From Acanthosoma haemorrhoidale (Eukaryota > Arthropoda > Insecta > Hemiptera > Acanthosomatidae): 64,000 bases of DNA. The notes under the pieces are model-generated. The model saw nothing but the letters and a program-made list of their open reading frames with translations, had not been told where the DNA came from and did no database searches. Shown one piece after another: positions 58,810 to 64,000 of this stretch. Made by a program: the position numbers and the translations under genes. The DNA lies in assembly GCA_930367205.1 (NCBI GenBank), contig OV884012.1, forward strand, positions 35,126,796 through 35,190,795. The letters are read 5' to 3'. How positions within the stretch are numbered: position 1 is the first letter of the stretch; every line of letters begins with the position of its first letter.

Positions 58810-58989
58810 AGTTAAGTCCAGGCACCGCTAGTGCCCAGCCTTAATCCCCAAACATATGTTATCTGTATATGTTTACAGGTAATACCTATAGATAGAGGTA
58901 TCTTGGTCTAAATAAAGCAGTCTTGTTATAACGTTCTACGTGTTCTTATTACCAACCTTTCTTAGCTTGTAATTCAATAAACATTAACT
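58810..58989 (+). repeat. 3' LTR of gypsy copy B
   Basis: 180 bp, identical by eye to 53656-53835. Followed by a (TA)n stretch. Confidence 0.95.
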
Positions 58990-60940
58990 TATATATATAT
59001 ATATATATATATTTTAAAATTAGAACCTTCATGAAAGAAAATTAGCTGTGCTGTCAATCAGGTAAGTATACGAGTATAGCCAGGTAAAATACAGCAGAGT
59101 TGTTCGGAGGACAAATTTATATGTCATCAGTTTGAGACTTAGTGGCAAGTTAATAAGTACGAACGGGCCGTGAGTAGAGAAATTGTAACATTTATAATCG
59201 AAAAATGATAACGGTTAAAGATTTTGCAGTGCATTCCATGGAAATATGTGAAATTTCAATAACGGTTTGAAAACACAGTACCACACACAGGCATTATTTC
59301 TTCCGAAGAATTAATTAGTGGTTAATATCAATATAATATATTCAGGACAGCCACATTCTCTAAATTCTGCCATGATGACTAGAACTAAAGCTTTGAACCT
59401 GATTATTAAAGCCTAAAAATCGGAATAAATGGCTTGTTTTCTGTGAAACTTATACGGAGCAGAAATCATTATACTTTTCTTGCCTATGTGTCCCGTTCTC
59501 AGTAAATTAATGCTTTTGGTCTTAGTGCCTTTACTATATTATATATGCATACCGTATTCCCAAATGAATGGTGAAATATCTAAGTTTTTGGTACCACTCA
59601 AACTGATGGTTATACAGTTGTATTATTATTATTAGTTAAATATATCTGTATGAATGCGTAAGTTGTTTCACAAAATAATTTTTGTTCAATTGGATTGTTT
59701 GAACGATATCTTCTGAATTTTTGAAAGAGCGATTGGAAAATTTTCATCGACATTCGTAATGGCTTACTTGTACAGTAATTGACTGACTAATTCTGCAACT
59801 ATGCCTGCCTGACAAATCCTATTTATTTTTCTATCAGATTTTTTCAACGATCTCATTATTAACATTTTTTAATCTATAAAAAAGTTCACATTATAGGAAA
59901 ATGAATCTAAAAAACATCTGTTTGTATAATGAAGGATACGCAGTGGGGTGGATTAGAGGGGTCCCAACTCACGAATAGTTGATTGGTACAACTGTTTGCA
60001 AGTGTGACCTAGAAGCACAAAATTTGCGTTTCACTTGATGTCATGTGAAAACTAATACCCATTAATAATAATTAAGGGACAATTTATTAATTAATTACTC
60101 GGGATTTCAATTACTTTGGATGTTTTTGTAAACGGTATGAACACAATTGACATGTCTTGATTATCTGAGTTAATTAGGACTTTACCTTTTTCTCTAACCC
60201 AAGATTGTATGGGCTATCATGCCTTAAATAAACTTAGAATTTTAAACGAAACCCTTAGTTGTCTTATACATAGTCGAATGACTAATTTCCATTTATATAG
60301 GTTCTCTTTATTTTAGCGGAATATCAGTTATTATTCAGCTGATGCAAATTTCAAGACATTGGGCGATGAGTTAGATATTCAAAGAAGTTAGCAGAAGGGA
60401 GGATGAATGGTGAACATGCCAGAAAGTTTAGCGGCCGATGTGAATACATTATTTGTAAGATTAATTAATCCAATTGTGGGAGAGCCCTGAATCAATTCAT
60501 TCTATTCAATGGTCAATGAAACCAGATTGCCCCCCTCCACCAGACTTTGTGGCTGTTGAAATATGTATGTCTTACCCAGATAAATCTTTCACCCTGCTTG
60601 AATCGGGGCTTGATTGAAGCTGCCTCAAGCCTCCTGGCCACGCGCTTCCTGGTTCTGATGTCTTACCGGCGTTGTCCTTGTCAATATCAACTTTATTTAT
60701 CTTCTCTCTCCCAAACCACATAAATACATCGCCAGAGCGACTTATTTTACACGAGTATATATCTATGATTTCTAGAAATTAGGAGGCAATTCTAAATACA
60801 TATATTTTCAGGGCAACGTTTTTTTTTGTAATATTCTTGAACATAGTTAGTTCGTTACAAATTAACGCTTTTTTGCACCATTATGATCCAATTATACTAA
60901 AAATCAACAATAATCATTCCTTCATGTGGAAAACCAAACC
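58990..60940. other. Intergenic region, no gene seen
   Basis: AT-rich; it begins with the TA repeat in which copy B inserted. Nothing recognised. Confidence 0.55.
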
Positions 60941-60942
60941 AT

Positions 60943-61400
60943 ACGGGGTGTGTTCATAAATTAATACAAGTGATTTTATTCTGAACCGACTGTGCGTTGC
61001 AGTTCGGTCCGTTTCAATGATCAAATTGAAGTTGAACAGAACGCTTGCTATCTATTTCCACGCTATAAGTGTAGATAAAAGGGCCCCGCGTGCGAAAGGA
61101 GATCGCTGCTACTTCGGTTACTCCCAGTCAATCCGTGAATTCTGCGAATTCGGGACTTGTTGGTGGAGCACCACTTGGAAACGATGCCACTTCCCCCGAA
61201 GTCCCGACTTGGTACCGGCAGACCTCTTTGATTTCCGAGGGTTAAGACCTCCCTCAAAGGGCACAGTTTTGACGCCATTGTGTCGATCAAAAACCCCGTT
61301 CTGAACGAGGTTCCCGTCGAGGCCTTCCAGGGCGCGTACTACGAGTATGCCTGGGAAAATCGCTAAAAAAAATATCCTATCATGTCTGCTTACATATTCC
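60943..61400 (+). pseudogene. mariner-like transposase relic
   Basis: GGGGTGTGTTCATAAATTAATAC at the left resembles a mariner terminal repeat. Inside, FPRSPDLVPADLFDF matches the mariner motif SPDLAPxDxFLF, which carries the third catalytic Asp of the mariner DD34D triad. After a frame change, VPVEAFQGAYYEYAWENR matches the C-terminal motif with WxxR. The N-terminal DNA-binding part and first two catalytic residues are missing. Confidence 0.75.
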
Positions 61401-61485
61401 ATTCTCAACTACCCATTTTGGCTATAAATTTTCTAATTTAAAACAGATTTTACACAATCCACATTTCAACTTCTAGTCATGACTA

Positions 61486-61605
61486 CACAGGTGGTCTGAA
61501 AATTTTCCGACCTCAACATGAAGATGATAATAAAATAAATAAAAGCTAGTGAAATAAAAGCTAAAATAAAAGCTTTGTTAGGCCGGAAACTTTTCAGACC
61601 ACCCT
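61486..61605. mobile_element. Short MITE, about 120 bp
   Basis: The left end AGGTGGTCTGAAAATTTTCC and the right end GGAAACTTTTCAGACCACCC are inverted repeats of about 26 bp with few mismatches. The centre has direct repeats of GAAATAAAAGCT-like sequence. It resembles a mariner-derived MITE and lies about 100 bp from the mariner relic, but its ends differ from that relic's left end. Confidence 0.7.
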
Positions 61606-62840
61606 CATATACATATGTGCAGCTTTCTATTTCCTACTTCACACTTAACCCTTTACGTCAAACTTGACTTTGGAATCAAATAACAAAAACATTACTTTCC
61701 AAAAATTAGTTGATAGAGTCTTCCAGATTAGGATTTTTGGGATGTAACTAGATCAAAATATCTGCTCACGAGATATATTGCTTTTCTAATTAGATTCTAT
61801 CATTCACCAAACTCTCTTCATTGTCTCCATTTCTCAGTTACTTTTTCTTTTCCTTTCGCTCTGTCGCTACATTATAGTTTATTACTATTGACTAATAACA
61901 GGTTTTATAGCCACCAATCTTTTGGCCCAACACATTGTAAAATGCCCTGGTTTACTGCCTATTAGGCATGTATTTGTATGAATTTTTATCATTCTTTTCG
62001 TCCGGGTTGGCCTGTGATGATATATCGTAAAATGTAATTTAACATATGTTACTGAACATCAAAGGCTTAATTTGCCGCTAACTTTCTTGACGATATACTG
62101 TGGTTATTAGCGAGACTCACTGAGGCCCGGTTGGGATAATCCTTGATTGGCCTCTTCCTGTTGTACGATTTCATCCTGATATTTTGTTTTTATATTTTTG
62201 TGAGATCGTTACAAGGACCCGTTAGACTAAACGCGGTTCACTGTACCCTGTATTGCAGTAGATACCCGCTGTTAGCGGGGTTTATCCTTAACAAATTTGT
62301 TATAAAACAATAATCACTATCATTTATGTTCGTCATTTTAAAGACTGGACGTAAACTGATAGACTATTATTAGGAGTCTTGTTTTTTCTGTATTGTACGT
62401 ATCATGCATTAATTACTCGTCTAAAGCAAGTAAAAACTTGTTTTCATAAAATTCTTATATAAAGATGAGATAAGAAAAGAATAGATCAAATAAGCATGTC
62501 GCCCTTCCTAGACAAGGGGAAGGAGCGAAAAGGACATTTTGTGTGCTATTGTCAGCTTAAGAAATATTCTATCCAATTGTACAGCAGAAGTCCTAATCAA
62601 TGTGTCAAGTTTCTGTTGTTGAAGAGCCCCCCCTTTGGTAGAAGTCGGCTTTTTGTTTGTTTGGTTTAATTAATTACTTTTAAAAAAATACGAGTTAGTC
62701 AAAAGTTATCTCAAAATTTTGAATGTAATATAAAAAGAAAATATTGATAGCTATTACCAAATATTAGCTTTTTAATATTTTTCTCTATCCAGTACCTACC
62801 CCTGGAATAGAGTTTTCAATATACAATTAGTACGTTTATT
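61606..62840. other. Intergenic region, no gene seen
   Basis: AT-rich, no coding or repeat signature recognised. Confidence 0.5.
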
Positions 62841-62859
62841 TCACAATATGTTCTTATAG

Positions 62860-63678
62860 ATCGGTGAGGGTAAGGGTGGGTGATTGCCTCTCTCTGACCC
62901 ATTCCCTCTGACTTGTGGAGTTCCTCTAGGAGCAGTTTTGTCTCCGGTGCTTTTCCGCATGTACACATCTGAAATTGTTGGGCCAAACTATAATCACTTT
63001 TGCCGACGACATTGCTGTTTACAGCAGCAGCATGAATGCACAAAGAGTATTAACACAGGCTGAGTCCGTTTCATCAGTGATAGGCTGGGCAAGTTGAACA
63101 TCAGTATGAACGCCGGGAAGACCGACTGCGTAATATTCTCTTATAAAATGGGAAAAAAGCTTTGCCAAAATCATATAGTATAGGAGGGCAAGAGAACTCG
63201 CTAGTTTTCTCAATGCACTATTTGGGTATAAAAATGGATAGGCATCTCCATGTATCTACTTACATTAGTAGTAAACTAATAACAGTACGACAGAGGTCTT
63301 ACCGGCTTTCGCACTTGCAAACCTCACCCAATCTGTCGCTGCGTCCCAAACTGATGATCTATAAATGTATCCTCCGGCCAGCTCTGCTGTACGGTGCCCC
63401 GCTATTTGCCCACTTGACTGACGCTACAGCCACAAGTCTCCAACGTTTCCAGAATGGGATCATGCGAAAAGTGGTCCGACATACCTCTCTTGAGAGGCTA
63501 AAGAACGCCGACCTGCACCCGTTGCTTGATGTCCCGACGGTGGATGAGTTCATCCGCCGGAGACACATCAAGTTTTTCGACGCGTTGCTGCAACTCACAA
63601 ATCCAGTGTTTAACACTATGACCCCACCACCCCTCCCGAATCGATGGCAACAGACTGTCGGGGAAAATGTAGGTTAAG
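62860..63678 (+). pseudogene. jockey-like LINE reverse transcriptase, 5'-truncated
   Basis: Frames give GVPLGAVLSPVLFRMY (the GVPQGSVLSP motif), FADDIAVYSSSMNAQ (catalytic FADD), then from 63162 YLGIKMDRHLHVSTYISSK, MIYKCILRPALLYGAPLFAH and a C-terminal thumb and connector ending PPPLPNRWQQ. This is the order in the jockey clade. At least two frameshifts or stops separate the first part from the last. The endonuclease and ORF1 are missing, as usual for 5'-truncated copies. Confidence 0.88.
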
Positions 63679-64000
63679 AATTTGTATGTAAGTTTTAAAG
63701 ATTTCTTTGTTGTGATCAAAAAGGTGAGCCCCATCACCTTGTAGAGTCTTGTCAATGAAGCAAGTACATTGTGTCTCATTGTACTTGTATTGATTATATA
63801 ACTTTTATGCCGATTCACACCTTGTATAGAGTGTATCGTGGTTACAGTACATATAAAATGTAGTATGTAAATAGATTCGCCTTGTCAATATGGGTTAGTA
63901 TTACTTAAACCTTCTGAAGTATTTTTGTTCGTTATATACATTCCTTTATATTTACCTTCTTCATCCTTGTCAATTTTGATTTCATAGGTGTATCTTGATT
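63679..64000. other. LINE 3' flank and intergenic sequence
   Basis: The first ~100 bp may be the LINE 3' end. No poly(A) tail or target duplication is evident. Nothing else seen. Confidence 0.4.

Larger units (their letters stand above)
53656..58989 (+). mobile_element. Gypsy-class LTR retrotransposon, copy B (very recent)
   Basis: Total length is 5334 bp. The two 180-bp LTRs are identical by eye. The TA-rich flanks on both sides fit a TATA-type target duplication, though its exact length cannot be fixed within the repeat. Order: LTR, tRNA-Phe primer-binding site, gag, pol, purine tract, LTR. There is no env frame in the 306 bp after pol. It belongs to the same family as copy A. Confidence 0.96.

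Overview
The window looks like AT-rich nuclear DNA from an insect, most likely a hemipteran bug. It has long introns with GT-AG junctions, a leucokinin-type neuropeptide precursor, and remnants of many insect-type transposable elements. The hemipteran assignment is an inference from the kinin peptides and is not proven by the sequence. There are no bacterial operons, CRISPR arrays or organellar genes.

Region 1 (1-29300, + strand) is one long gene, a scaffold-attachment factor B (SAFB) homologue. Sixteen coding exons can be joined in one frame: the tail of the SAP region, a Glu/Lys-rich acidic part, an RRM, an Arg/Glu-rich helical part, and a Gly/Ser/Pro tail ending at 28558. The first exon or exons, with most of the SAP domain, lie left of the window. 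The introns hold a 242-bp satellite, an older ~139-bp tandem repeat, a nested foldback element, a Tc1-like relic, a pogo/Tigger-like relic and two piggyBac-like elements with TTAA ends.

Region 2 (29300-35990) is intergenic and made mostly of decayed mobile elements: a LINE reverse-transcriptase remnant, an internally deleted Ty3/gypsy gag-pol remnant, a Tc1-like transposase, and a 5'-truncated LINE flanked by a perfect 20-bp target-site duplication.

Region 3 (35997-37335, - strand) is the insect kinin precursor: 445 residues with a signal peptide and 11 amidated kinin-type peptides. Four end in WGamide and seven in WAamide. A splice acceptor directly before the ATG shows that a 5' leader exon lies further right. 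A candidate leader exon is at 46507-46690.

Region 4 (37340-48340) is AT-rich intergenic or 5'-intron DNA with a SINE-like element, a possible solo LTR, a near-perfect 82-bp inverted repeat and a Tc1-like remnant.

Region 5 (48347-58989) holds two related gypsy-class LTR retrotransposons in head-to-tail order. Both have a primer-binding site matching the 3' end of tRNA-Phe. The left copy is broken. The right copy has two identical 180-bp LTRs and an uninterrupted 1107-codon pol, so it inserted very recently. Its gag has one frame break and is followed by one in-frame UGA before pol. A piece of a third LTR lies between them.

Region 6 (58990-64000) is intergenic, with a mariner relic, a short MITE and a 5'-truncated jockey-like LINE.
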